From Atherix ibis (Eukaryota; Arthropoda; Insecta; Diptera; Athericidae): a DNA stretch of 64,000 nt. Position 1 is the stretch's first letter; each line of letters starts with the position of its first letter. Below, in pieces: positions 44,101-54,040 of the stretch. The notes under the pieces are model-generated. The model was not told the DNA's origin and did no database searches. It saw only the letters and a list, made by a program, of their open reading frames with translations. The stretch lies in assembly GCA_958298945.1 (NCBI GenBank), contig OY282607.1, positions 53,979,020-54,043,019 of the forward strand, written 5' to 3'. The position numbers were made by a program, and so were the translations under genes.

Positions 44101-44813
44101 GGTTTTATTTTAACGTGCGCTACATTTGCCTCCACAAGTATGGGCAAGTGGTCACTTCCTTCGAGGAAGCCATGAACTTTCCATGAATATAAACCAAAGT
44201 TCCGTGTAGGAACGAAGGTGAGGTCGAGAACAGAGGTAGTACCTCTGGTTGAGAAAAAGGTTGGTGAACCATCGTTTAGTAGAGTGAAGCTCGAATCGGT
44301 AGAGTTGAGCCATTCCTCGAAGATTTTCCCGCGCCAACAGGTTCTTGGGGAACTCCAAGCATGACTGTGGGCATTGAAATCTCCAAGGATGATGGTATTT
44401 TCAGGTAATTGGCTAATTAGACCTTGCCAATCTGCTTGAGAAAAACGTAGGCTGTGTTCAATATATATATTGGCAATGTGGACTTTGGGAGAGGTATTTA
44501 CAGAAATAAGGATTGTCAAAAAATTTGTTGAAATGTGAATTTGTGAGTAGGATATGGAGGGGTGTATGAGGAAACATACACCACCTCTTTTATTGTTGTT
44601 ACTTTTGTTGTAAAACAAACATTGGTATTTTTGGTAAAATGGTTGGTTGTAGGAGTGAGGTAATTTTGTTTCTTGCAAAGCAACTATTTTTGGAGAGTAC
44701 TGACTTAGCAGCAGGCTCAGACCTTCTAGGTTATTAAGGAACCCGTAGATGTTCCATTGCAAAATGGAACATCTGGCGTTGTTACTTATTCCATTTCTAT
44801 GGAAAATTACCAT
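41112..44813 (-). CDS. I-clade retrotransposon ORF2: endonuclease, reverse transcriptase, RNase H
   Basis: The 1,233-codon protein nicks target DNA and copies the element RNA there (target-primed reverse transcription). The endonuclease spans about 1-235: SILQWNIYGF, VALQETKLP, IILGDFNAHSHAW and GSDHLPILVE (about 218). RT covers roughly 470-760 with NNFRPISLLPCTSKILE, LLSFDLEKAYDRI and GIPQGSPLSTILFN. RNase H lies at about 965-1,090: LLFTDAAAD, YYGELWAIKTA, IFSDSLAALKA and VGNESADKLAG. A C-terminal zinc motif lies near 1,175 (CQSCGTHFTVYHILQEC). The catalytic RT box at about 679 reads YADN, with Asn (AAT) for the usual second Asp, which probably cripples the enzyme unless it is a sequencing error. 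Otherwise intact. Confidence 0.93.
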   Translation of the reverse strand: MVIFHRNGISNNARCSILQWNIYGFLNNLEGLSLLLSQYSPKIVALQETKLPHSYNQPFYQKYQCLFYNKSNNNKRGGVCFLIHPSISYSQIHISTNFLTILISVNTSPKVHIANIYIEHSLRFSQADWQGLISQLPENTIILGDFNAHSHAWSSPRTCWRGKIFEEWLNSTDSSFTLLNDGSPTFFSTRGTTSVLDLTFVPTRNFGLYSWKVHGFLEGSDHLPILVEANVAHVKIKPLSRFIEERANWENYRAAIFKASADLPVAQSPNLEAENVIKIFRRAAAGTIPSSAGMSKKQPKWYTHEIATLRRERNTAWKDYSRFSSTTNLIELRLRTARVKRAVKQAKRTAWNNFTTSIDSRTSPKEAWRGINCILGRQKNGIIPSIESENGVISDSTAIVEELAQSWASFSSNNHLSDSCRREKQYFTENLSPIPSASTLILNQPVTLAEFNFSLNSFKGTTPGRDKVSFKMIKEASSTFHIRIVNLFNKILEKSIFPNSWKVATAIPVPKKNLSHSSANNFRPISLLPCTSKILEKILATRLNQALDNRLNPQQHAYRSGRGTLSMLLELQHSIHNCYKRRHCGLLLSFDLEKAYDRICPHRVLLQMAEWGVDSAILALLRSYLTGRTFTVRANGHFSSKREMKNGIPQGSPLSTILFNIYIHSLSHQLSSFNHYIYADNIFILVSGADLQQQINNAIRNINTWSSINGAVICTSNPPCLHVCRKKNCSLSDSSLTPFPLRPNDSMKILGISIARGGKWNLQIKNAVDKINIILRMVKILVSSKSKVRQSEAIRVTNALLDGTLLYFLTICVSVPIAGKKLVEAAVNRCIRLASGAHRTSPVESILIETGRKPIFLYLHKARLSLIYKNLCLPNYPLHTLIKNIIISPSSKRNSSSLSLLISHLERNSSILPVDFQTSLPHPDWKPWLGAKLKVTASLDRFKKARTDPSTYRKLFLEQLDGLKHHRLLFTDAAADTDITSFAVVELFGCSTRTLCCGIFPYRAAPYYGELWAIKTAIEIATNIPSQQNVIIFSDSLAALKAICGPSSDPVLSAIRHSLLSNRSVELQWVPGHVGIVGNESADKLAGETLRRPVITVIPNLPRLLTEWQLTPLAIRRHDDWTNSDTFLSTHWRTTNKPVYSTSIPKFWARKLLRIRIGHTALTHNFLFGNTNRPFCQSCGTHFTVYHILQECHITKNYFASRIPPIMELLDPTTPFPSPLFNLLQHTNLLHKI

Positions 44814-45003
44814 AGTTGAAGGTTAGGCAAGCTAAAAACTAGAACAGTAATCTGCCCAGAAGTAGTGCTGCATGAAGGGAGAAAAATATGGTGGAGAAGA
44901 ACTGGACTGTAAGTCTGTGAACCATTAGAGGTTTGCCGAAAGGCATACCACTTCTTGTTCACCAGATTGCAGGATCGTACTCTTAGAAAAAACATTAGCA
45001 ATG

Positions 45004-46434
45004 TTATTTTTTGGAGCTTGTTCCTGGTTTACCAGACTTCATTTTTTGTGCTAAGGTAAGAACCGTGTTGCGATCTTCTGGATCGAGGTCTTTTAACGTG
45101 CTAATTAGTATAGCAACTTGTTCACTGGTGGATCGGGGGTGGGTTGACGGTGTTTGGAAATTTGAGAGTGGGGATTTTGATGGGGTGGTAATTGATTTAT
45201 CAGAAGAGGTGTTGATTCCTGTATTTATACAAGGTTTTTTGACCATTGGCGTTAAAGAATTTAGCTTACGCTCAAAAGCTTTTCTGGAAGGAGAGGGTGA
45301 AATTTTTTTGGATGTGAGAGGGGATGGTGGCAGTGGTAAAGTGGACGCAGAAGGCGTTGGTGGCAATGATGAGGATGCTGATGTATTAACTGAATGAGAT
45401 GACGCACGGACTGCTTGTGCAAAGGAGGTGTTCGATTTTAGTGTGGAGGCATCCATTTGAGATTTTTTGAATATTGTTGTTGCTGCAGCCATGGAACATT
45501 TGTTGTCCGTCATAACTTTAAGAATAGTTTTTCTCTCCGCGTACGAAGGGCAACAACGGTCTCCTGAGGTGTGTGAGTCTGTTTTGCAGTTAACGCAAAA
45601 TACACGTGTACATGCCTTTTCAAGATGGGGCGCAAGTCCACAATTAGCACATACCGTCGAAGCCTTACAGTATTTAGCTGTATGGCCCAGTACTTGGCAG
45701 TTGCGACATCTCATGGGGTTCGGATAATATGTTTTCACATCAAATCTGTGGAAAAGGATGTTGAGGTTGGAAGGGAGTTCGTACGCGTCAAAGGTCAGAA
45801 CAACAATACCCGTAAATGACTGGGTACCGTCGCGCGTAGAGATTATTTTTCTAGCCTCTACCACGTTGTAATCAATAAGGTTGCTGACGATTTCCTCTTC
45901 GGATGTATTTGCAAGCCACTTGCAAAAAATCGTGCCCTTTACTTGGTTGAGGGAGGGGTGAAGTGTGAAATTTAATTTGATATCATTGATAAAAACCGGT
46001 TTGGCGTGAATAAATTTTTCGGCCGAAAATCTTGTTTTGGTTGTTAGCAATAGATCACCGTTACGATAATCGTTTATTTTAAGAATATCATTGCTGATAT
46101 TCTTGAGAGCCAGACTGGTTTTAAAAGGACAGAGTTGGTTCGCTCTGAATTTTGCCTCGGGTGAAGTAGAAATAACTAGAAAGCGCGGATGTTCGGAAAT
46201 TTTAGTCGGAAGGGAGGGGAAGTTAACCAATTTGTTTAATACAGATAGGTTCGTGTTTGTTTGGTTGTGATTGTAGTGATTGTTATTTATATTTTTGGTG
46301 GTGGTATTGATGGATTGGTTTAGTCTGGCTCTTTTCGTGGATTTTGTGGTAGAGGCGTCGAGAATTGTAAGGGATATACCTGTATCTGGTGGCGAGGGGG
46401 GGTCCGGTGGCCTGACGTCGACGTCCACGTCCAT
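45004..46434 (-). CDS. I-clade retrotransposon ORF1, Gag-like nucleic-acid-binding protein
   Basis: The 476-codon protein should package the element RNA and form the ribonucleoprotein with ORF2. An acidic Pro-rich start (DVDVRPPDPPSPPD) and an Asn-rich stretch (about 35-60) precede a folded region (about 70-225) with FLVISTSPEAKF and IDYNVVEARKIIS. Three zinc knuckles follow at about 240-300: CRNCQVLGHTAKYC, CANCGLAPHLEKAC and FCVNCKTDSHTSGDRCC. A Ser/Pro-rich tail with basic patches ends in KPGTSSKK. The start follows the leader and no stop interrupts it. ORF2 begins 190 bases downstream, so its translation would need reinitiation. Confidence 0.92.
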   Translation of the reverse strand: MDVDVDVRPPDPPSPPDTGISLTILDASTTKSTKRARLNQSINTTTKNINNNHYNHNQTNTNLSVLNKLVNFPSLPTKISEHPRFLVISTSPEAKFRANQLCPFKTSLALKNISNDILKINDYRNGDLLLTTKTRFSAEKFIHAKPVFINDIKLNFTLHPSLNQVKGTIFCKWLANTSEEEIVSNLIDYNVVEARKIISTRDGTQSFTGIVVLTFDAYELPSNLNILFHRFDVKTYYPNPMRCRNCQVLGHTAKYCKASTVCANCGLAPHLEKACTRVFCVNCKTDSHTSGDRCCPSYAERKTILKVMTDNKCSMAAATTIFKKSQMDASTLKSNTSFAQAVRASSHSVNTSASSSLPPTPSASTLPLPPSPLTSKKISPSPSRKAFERKLNSLTPMVKKPCINTGINTSSDKSITTPSKSPLSNFQTPSTHPRSTSEQVAILISTLKDLDPEDRNTVLTLAQKMKSGKPGTSSKK

Positions 46435-46638
46435 TGTTATGGGTTTAGCAACTCTTTATTTCACTCGATTATTATACTATTTGTAGTCTATTTATAGTCT
46501 GTACACTATTTTTTCTCTCTTTTTTCCACGCAATTAGATTAGACACTCTCACTTCAATAATAATAGTTTATCACAATGGATTTTTCTACACCGAAATCAA
46601 AAACGTGACCGCTCTGTTCAAGAGTTCAAACACGAGTG

Positions 46639-46998
46639 CGAAATTTTTTTTACAGACAATTTTTCATGCAAAATTGAAGCGACTGTACCTTGTGATATGC
46701 CCGTGGCCTCAACTAATTCACGCACTTTAATTCGCCGATCGTTCAAAATCAGATCGTGGATTTTGTCAATGATTTCAGGAGTAGGCAGCTCAACTGGGCG
46801 TCCTGAACGATGTTCATCTTTTGTGGATGAACGGCCACGTTTAAATTCATTCACCCAATTGTAAACCGTCGCAAACACAGGTGCAGATGTGCCATGAACT
46901 GCATCCAACTCGGCTTTGATTTCTTTCGGGCTTAAGCCTTTCAAATGGAGATGTTTGATGACAGCCCTAAACTCGCTTTTTTCCATTGTTATGCACAA
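46639..46998 (-). pseudogene. mariner transposase, N-terminal part (before the insertion)
   Basis: From ATG 46,998 the frame encodes the bipartite helix-turn-helix DNA-binding region: HLHLKGLSPKEIKAELDA and VYNWVNEFKRGRSSTKDEHR, a GRP linker (RSGRPVELPTPE), then VRELVEATGISQGTVASIL. About 120 codons are intact up to the retrotransposon junction, where reading runs on into foreign sequence. The remainder of the gene lies at 40,239-40,951. Confidence 0.88.
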
Positions 46999-47235
46999 AT
47001 AAATGTCGTCAACTTTAATCGACGATAGAAATTGACCTACGCTATGGATCGAGCTGAAATTTTGACAGCTTTCCTGTCGATAATGCTACTTACAAAAAAA
47101 AAATCTTTACCGACTACGAGCGCAATTTCTCGGATTTTTGAACGACCCTCGTCTTGCGCTACAGAAGGACTTATTGAACGGCCCTCGTATTTTATAGAAA
47201 GCACTTGCGCTACAGAAATTATAATATTTTTATAT

Positions 47236-47298
47236 AACACGTGCGATGTGTCAAAAATATTATATATCTTAAAATATTTTTGACACATCGCACGTGTT
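47236..47298. repeat. Perfect 26-bp inverted repeat with 11-base loop
   Basis: AACACGTGCGATGTGTCAAA and the following six bases (47,236-47,261) are exactly inverted at 47,273-47,298 around ATATATCTTAA. It lies just outside the mariner right end. It could be a foldback element core or a small hairpin RNA gene. No flanking duplication was found. Confidence 0.8.
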
Positions 47299-47441
47299 AG
47301 ACGAAATAAAGGGACAGGTATCGTCGTACTTGTACCTTCGCTTAATAGATTATCGGTACGCTGCAGCTAACCTACTGCTTATTTTGGTGCAGTTTGGTGC
47401 AGTGTTATGCATGACCCAGTAGGAGGGACGGCCATTATGTC

Positions 47442-47565
47442 CATTTCGGAATGTTGTTTTTGATCGATGAAGGGTTCAGCCATGTATATGAATGGGGTAA
47501 TTCCCATTTCGGGATGTTGTTTTTGATCGATGAATATATGAGACATGTATATGAATGGGGTGATC
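47442..47565. repeat. Tandem duplication of a ~64-base unit
   Basis: The unit starting CATTTCGGAATGTTGTTTTTG and ending TGTATATGAATGGGGT occurs twice in direct orientation, with minor changes. Nearby, at 47,668-47,691, TAATGACTACA is inverted around TT, and AATGACTACATTTGTAG recurs at 47,748. The area is non-coding and repeat-dense. Confidence 0.75.
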
Positions 47566-47854
47566 GCGTAGGTGTGGGTGTCTCTGAGAGTAAGAGCGAA
47601 TATATGTTATTGGAGGGCTTGCTGAGCGTGAGCAGGTTATCGAATGTGAGAGTGAGAATGACATATTTAATGACTACATTTGTAGTCATTAGAGATGATA
47701 TGTCTCTCTTACAAATAAGAGACATTTTACAAAATGATGACATATTAATGACTACATTTGTAGATGGACACCATAATAATGGCGGTGGATTCATTTATTG
47801 AAAGCACCACTAAAAAGCCGCAGAATGCAACAAATACACATAATTGTAACAAAT

Positions 47855-48440
47855 AGACGAACCTATTAAGCTAAATGGTGCAAAATCAGCGCATATTATC
47901 TTTACATACACAAAACTTGACCCTGTATATATTATAAGAGCATGTAAAGAAGAAAGTATAAAAAACTTAATAACAAATCTGGAAAATTATATTAGCTGCT
48001 AAGGAGGAGCTCTCAGCATTCAATTCAGCTTTCGGGTTATACAAGCAAATCCAACATAGAGATAATACGAAAGTTCTAAAACAAAGTTCTTCGTGGTAAA
48101 GTAAACGTTCCATTGCAGATAAAAACTAAAGACCTCCAATGGGACTTACAAATAAATTTGGTTTGTAATCAAATAAGGAAGAAAGCAGCTAAATGGAAAT
48201 CGGATCAGCAAGGAACTTCGTTTTAAAAGAATCAAGCCTCACAAATTAGCAGAGTAGTAACCGCGTAGACAATTTACTTTCATTGGTGTTTCTTCTAACA
48301 AAGTTCTAATGCCATTAAATTAATAAAAAAATATACGAGTAGATCATTAGTCAATTTTAATTCAAATTGGTCATGACTCGTTGTAGGAAGGCATTTTTAG
48401 TGGGCTAGAGTAAGGTGGACATTATCGAAAGACAGTGCGG
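47855..48440 (+). pseudogene. Jockey-like retrotransposon 3' scrap
   Basis: The segment aligns with the 3' part of the relic at 38,505-40,030: AKSAHIIFTYTKLDPVYI matches AESAYIIFSYRKVDPVFI, and the non-coding end (CATGACTCGTTGTAGGAAGG against CATGACACATTGCAGGGAGG) is shared. It is frameshifted throughout. The two copies delimit the 3' region of the family. Confidence 0.6.
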
Positions 48441-48479
48441 GACTTTATTTGGTCACATTTTTATCTTCTATGGCCCCGC

Positions 48480-51130
48480 CGCCAGGCATAACTATACAAA
48501 ATTACTCCTCTGATGGAGTACCATTACCGTCTCTGTTTCCGCTCATCCGGACGCAGTATTTTTAGGACTCTTGCCGCGAAGACCTCCAAACAGTCCTTGT
48601 TCAATATCAGGACTACGAGGTTCACCGACATAAGCGACACAATAATACACTTCTGGGTGCAGCCAAAGAACACGTGTTACGCGCTCTCCACCATCTCGTC
48701 ACAAACGCGTACTGGGCTGTAGTCCAATTTAAAGATGGACACGAAGTATCCAATCTCACCATGGATTTACTGCCGAGTTGAGGCATCCATAGATCTGCCA
48801 ACAAAAGCATCATCCCAACGCCTTTGCTGCCCCCATCTGGATTCATTTCTTTCTTCCGTATATGACTCGCATCACGCAAACTATTTCTCCGACCTTTCCG
48901 GCGGTACAGCATCGGTCGCTCATTCGCTAGGATTAAGATCGGTGTTATTCTGATTATAATATAGACGGCCTCATATGATATCGTTTGGAATACAAAGTTT
49001 ACCTTCCTTCAATGAGTTGATCTGACAACGACCGCCAACACGGTTTTCCTACTTTGCCTGATCTTCAGTTGGTTAATTATCACCCCAAGTACTTCAGCGT
49101 CAATTATCACCTCCAACTATTTTAGTAATAGTTCGAACGTCATCTCAAGATCGCTAATCCTGATGTTAACTTTTTGCCCGTGGTGAGCACGCCACCTGTC
49201 TTTTGATCCCCAAGCTGTTATGGTAGCCTTATTGATGGCAATAATGATTTGGGTGTTACCAAAAAGGTGGAACACAAATCAGCAAGGCCAAGCATGGGAT
49301 CTTCATATAAAATTGGCAGTAGCGACAGTTAACAAGATGTGTGTCTCTTTTTCTAGTTCTTGCGGCATTTAAGAACGATGGCCAATATTGAATTTGTTAT
49401 AAATTTGTGCGTATCCTAACTGTAGTGTTTCTCGATTTCTTAGCAGTCTCTCCCATTCCCTATTCCCCTTCCTCTTTCTTTTTTTCTGATTTTCTTTTAA
49501 TTTTTTTTCTCTCACTTCTTTTCTTTATTATTATTTTTTCTCCGTTCCCCTCTTATGGTGGGTGTGAGAGCACATCTCAGTACCAATTTGGAACTCACCC
49601 ACAATCTTCCCAGAAAGCTAGCTTCAAGTATGCCTAGCTGAAACATGTGCTCTCTGAACATGGTCGTCATTGACCATACTCCTGTGGAACTTAACGTTCA
49701 GAAAATATTTATTTTTAATCGAAATTTTAATACTTTCCTCAATCCTCAATCTTTTATCTTTCAGTATTTTTTCTTTCATACTATAAAGCCGAAGTCCAAC
49801 TGCGAAAAGTCAATAGTGAACATAAGCAATAGTGTCATTGCAGATCTGTCTCACCTCTTCACAAACTGCCACCTCAACGACAGCAATATCATCCGCTAGT
49901 GCGATGATTCGTGCATTCTCCAGAATTTTGAAATTGAGAATACCATAATATATTTTACATTCCACAAGAGTAGGCTCAAGGTAGTACCCTGTGTGACGTC
50001 ACTCTTGGTCCCATACAGCTTCTTCCTATCGCTCGTCTTGTACATACGAGTTCTACACATATATCTCAAATAATCTGCTGTTATCTAGTTTTATGGAACA
50101 TCAGTTTAGCCCAGCGCATCTACGTTTCCCGAGTTGTAGGCATTCTTCACGCCAACGATTTTGACCGAGCAGTACTTTATCTTCCCCATCTTTTGCCCTC
50201 TATGGCCTTACTCGCAGTGCTAACAGCCAAATCAATGGTATCCAGTGTGTAACGCACCTTCCTAAAGCGATATTGGTTTTCAGATAAGCCTTTCTACCTT
50301 TGTTGAATTCCTTTAATGGGTTGCATACAATATGCTCGAGGATTTTTCTCGTCATGTCCAAAAAACTAATCTGGCGGTTGGATAAATATTTTTCAAGTGG
50401 CTTTCTTCCTTTGGAAGCGGCACAAGTTATTGTCCTTTCTCACTTTAAGGGAAATTTCCTTAACTTAAATAGGCATTAAATACTTCCACATATAATTTTG
50501 AATGAGACGCAATAGCTGCTTTTAACACAACGGCCCAAGTGCCATTTTATCCCCGATTGTTTGTCCTCGATAATTCGTAGAGTTCGTTTTAGGAAATTCA
50601 GGGAATACCCTCCCTGTCAGGAGTCGAGCCTCCTTTACATATAGCCTCCGATTGATAGATGAAGAAGTTGATGACAATTCCATCCAGCAAAATAGGGCAG
50701 GTCGGAACCATCATGGAAGAACCTTTCAGCCTCTTTATAATGGTTTGATACAGCCTACTCCATGGGTTGTTGTCGATTTCACCACCCAGTTACCTCCAGC
50801 TTGCTTTCCTTGATAGCCCGTTTCAACTCTCTTGCTACCTTATGCTGCTGATACACCGACAGGTACTGAGGCTCGCCATTTGAGCGTTGTCACAGTCTTT
50901 TCGCATGTTTACACCTTTTCCGAAGTTTAGCCAACTCGTCATTCCACCAATAGACTGGTGTATGTCCACCACTTGTAAGACTCCTCGGCATTATCGCATC
51001 CCAGGTATGGGTAAGGTGAGACAACGCCTGCTTAGCCTTGTTCTCCGCTGTGCCAGTAAATGTAATTTTCTCCATTGCGAAAATAAAGACTTTCCGATCG
51101 GTTATAAAGACCCTCGTAGACATTGTTGCA
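48480..51130 (-). pseudogene. R1-clade non-LTR retrotransposon relic
   Basis: On the minus strand, the N-terminal side near 51,123-50,890 reads ALSHLTHTWDAIMPRSL then PVYWWNDELAKLRKRC, the endonuclease-to-RT linker of R1-type elements. RT pieces follow: YTLDTIDLAVSTASKAIEG at about 50,250, an eroded ALADDIAVVEVAVCEEV at about 49,890, and a C-terminal segment QRRWDDAFVGRSMDAS near 48,820. Stops and frameshifts are dense. The 3' end is not clearly defined, and about 400 bases near 49,250-49,650 look unrelated. R1 elements normally target 28S rDNA; this relic is elsewhere. Confidence 0.75.
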
Positions 51131-51905
51131 CACCCGTTACCACAGCTACCAACAATCCATTATACAGCCTGATGCGTTGTGTATTTTGTTTTATTTTCAT
51201 AGTAAGGTGGAAATCGTTGAAAAACGAAGTGTTGCACTAGAACCCACTAAAACCACCCTACTGGGTTACATTTATATATATTTCCCTGCGAAACCGCCGT
51301 GGGTCATTATTTCACGGGGAAGGAATTGATCAAAATCATCCCTCCGATTAATTACGAGTACTTTCTTCCATTCCTGCTAATGCAAGTGGAGTCTATTCAG
51401 GATTATTGTTGCGAATAAATCGACAGACCTACATCAGGACCGCGATGTTGTAAATGTGGGCGGGTACGTAGAATTGCTCAGATAATTGTAATTCTGGAAT
51501 TATTTTTGTAATTTTTTATTGTACAAAAATTTTTCTATACACAATTTTTACTTCCTAAATATGAAAAGCTGATAATAATAATCTGATACATAAAGCTTAT
51601 AGCAACGAATTATGGCAAGTAATTCGAGAATCTAAAATTTTACGAAATTCAAATGGTGAGACAAAAAATACAACATAGAACATAATTGTATAAAAAGCAA
51701 TAATTTATTTATTGCACTTTTAATTTGAGAGCTTAATATTTTATGCAATGGAAATGGTATGCATAAAATATTTAATAGAAAATAATGACTTAAACTGCAA
51801 TAACTAATGTACTTGAAATTTGAATTTCTTGGTCCGAGTAAAACTTGGGGCGAAATTATTTACTTATTATTCTTTTTCTGTGGCATGTATGCACTCATTA
51901 CATAT
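51131..51905. other. Stretch without supported gene
   Basis: The first 300 bases may be eroded R1-type endonuclease sequence. The rest is AT-rich and shows nothing further up to the Harbinger end. Confidence 0.5.
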
Positions 51906-52195
51906 GGCGATGTTTCCACTTGGTGGAGTTGACCTGGTTGACTTGAGCTCTTCGTGTTTTCACTGGTGGACTTGACCCGGTTGAAAAATAAATTTATTTG
52001 ACATTTTCAAGATGGTGGCAACTGATTTTTATGAGTTAGATCGGTGGTAGAGGTCTGTTTGGAATCGGAACACTGCATACAGCGGCAGCGTATGTATATG
52101 TCAAAAGTTTTCTATGGTTTATTTACTATTCGAAATTTAGCTGTGGTGCTATAAATTTGTGTTGAAGTTTAAAAAATAAATTAAAAAAGTGAATA

Positions 52196-53491
52196 ATGGA
52201 TACGGATAATGAAGATATTGAAAGAGTGACGGTAGCAACTGCGATGTTAATTTCAGCAAATGCTGCTTTATCATATTTGGAATCTGAAGAAAAACCAAGG
52301 AAGAAAAGGAAAGAATGGGTGAAGGAATGGAGATTACAGAGAGATACAAAAAGCTCCTTTAAATTTTTAACCGAAGAATTGAGGCTAAAAGACAAAAATG
52401 CGTACCGCCAATATATCCGGATGGATGAAAATTGTTTCAAAAAGCTTTTAGGGTACGTTAAAGAAGAAATACGTAAGCAAAAAATAAAACTGAGAGATCC
52501 AATTTCACCTGAAGAAACTCTAGCTGCTGTTTTACGTTTTTTAGCAACCGGAGAAACGTACAGAAGTCTTGAATTTCAAACGCGTTTATCACTAACCTTT
52601 CTTTCTCGAGCTATTCCAAAGGTGTGTGGAATAATATACGACAAAATGAAAGAAGATTATTTAAAGGTAATTTTTGTTTGCTTGATATTTAAAAAAAAAT
52701 ATTTAATTGATTGATATTTATTTTTTTAGTTCCCAACAATGGAGAAATGGAAACATATTGCTGATAGCTTCAAAACACGTTGGCAATTTCCTCTTTGTAT
52801 CGGTGCCTTAGACGGTAAACATGTAGCATTTAGAGCATCAAAAAAAGATGGGGCACTGTACTATAATTATAAAGGGTTCAACAGTATAGTATTGTTAGCG
52901 TTTGCAGATGCTGAGTACAAATTAACGTACGTAAATATTGGCTGCAATGGACGAATCAGTGACGGAGGTGTGCTCAACAGAAGTGATTTGAGAAAAGTTT
53001 TAGCGCAAGCTGAAAAATATCTCCCGCCGGATGAAATTATTGGAAACGATAGGAAGCTGCCGTACACAATAATAGGTGACGACGCGTTTCTTTTGGAAGG
53101 CCACCTAATGAAACCATTTCCTTACCAAAGCCCTGAAAAGGAGAAAAGAATTTATAATTTTCGGCTTAGTCATGCGCGTCAAACTGTTGAACATTCTTTT
53201 GGAATACTCGCAAACAGATTTAGAGTGTTGTAGACAACAATTCACTTACGGCCACATAAAGTTATTCGGATTGTACAAGCAATTTGTGTCCTCCACAATT
53301 TTTTAATTGCACATAATGATAAATACGTCGATCCTATTACCCGAATAACGCCGACAACCCAAGAAAACGATGAAAGCAGAGAAGGTCCTGTAGGCAGAAA
53401 TTATTCAAGAGTTGCAGCCGAACTCAGGAATAATTTCGCCGAATATTTCTCGTCAGAAGGTGCGATGCCGTGGCAAGATAGCTATATTTGA
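52196..53491 (+). pseudogene. Harbinger DDE transposase, one intron, one premature stop
   Basis: Exon 1 is 52,196-52,666 and exon 2 is 52,730-53,491, around a 63-base GT-AG intron in phase 0, giving 410 codons. The N-terminal half has the helical region typical of the family (YRQYIRMDENCFKKLL, ETLAAVLRFLATGETYRSL). The nuclease core shows IGALDGKHV (first Asp), NGRISDGGVLNRS (second Asp) and RQTVEHSFGILANRF (Glu). A TAG at 53,231 stops translation just after the Glu motif, and homology continues for another 85 codons to IRIVQAICVLHNFL and the true end. One nucleotide change would account for the stop. Confidence 0.9.
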
Positions 53492-53630
53492 AATCATTTT
53501 ATTTTTTAAAACATGTGTTAAAAAATATATGCAAAACAAAATTTTATATACAATTTAATTATTATTAACAAAAACAAATCATAGAATAAAACTTCAATAA
53601 ATACAAATAATTAATTGGCATAAATTTTTT

Positions 53631-53927
53631 TATTATTTTTATAATTATATCACATTATTAAAGGTTCATATTAAAAACAGAAATATTCGATTTGGGAGTA
53701 GTTTCTGTTTTAAATATTTTCGTAACAGATGTGAGGCATAGTGAGCAGGTATCTTGAAAATAAATGAACATAAGGGAAAATTTAATATTTTTTTGTTTTC
53801 AAGATACCTGCATACACTATGCCTCACATCTGTTACGAAAATATTTAAAACAGAAACTACTCCCAAATCGAATATTTCTGTTTTTAATATGAACCTTTAA
53901 TAATGTGATATAATTATAAAAATAATA
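53631..53927. repeat. 297-bp near-perfect palindrome between the Harbinger genes
   Basis: Two arms of about 130 bases (53,631-53,760 and 53,798-53,927) are inverse copies, differing only by a 2-base indel (GTGAGCAGG against GTGTATGCAGG) and a change or two at the loop edge. A loop of roughly 35 AT-rich bases separates them. It lies just after the transposase end and before the end of the minus-strand partner gene, so both transcripts could read into it. Confidence 0.92.
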
Positions 53928-54040
53928 ATATAAATCTTAAATTTATAGTAATATAAATCTTAGAACTCATAATCTTGACCTGAAATATCAAATAATAAAA
54001 AACAATTTTTCATTTGGTGCTAATTAATTTTCATTTATTT

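Larger units (their letters stand above)
40952..46638 (-). mobile_element. Full-length I-clade non-LTR retrotransposon
   Basis: The 5,687-bp insertion is complete. The 5' end is CACTCGTG at 46,638 (minus strand), followed by a 204-base leader, ORF1, a 190-base spacer, ORF2, a 3' UTR of about 140 bases and a (CAAA)n tail. It is flanked by the 11-bp duplication CGAAATTTTTT. ORF2 has endonuclease, RT and RNase H; the RT palm sequence (NGIPQGSPL after SFDLEKAYDRI) and the RNase H domain resemble the I factor group more than Jockey, which usually lacks RNase H. Both frames are open, so it is young, yet RT reads YADN. Related relics lie at 31,030 and 56,850. Confidence 0.9.
40174..47187 (-). mobile_element. 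mariner (DD34D) element split by an I-clade retrotransposon
   Basis: Inverted ends CGAGGGTCGTTCAATAAGTC (40,174) and its inverse with one change (ending 47,187) are each bordered by TA. Without the insertion the element is about 1.3 kb, the normal mariner size. A second, nested end-like sequence (GAACGACCCTCG) lies at 47,140-47,151. The 5.69 kb retrotransposon inserted in the transposase gene duplicated CGAAATTTTTT (40,941-40,951 and 46,639-46,649). The mariner is therefore the older insertion. Confidence 0.9.
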
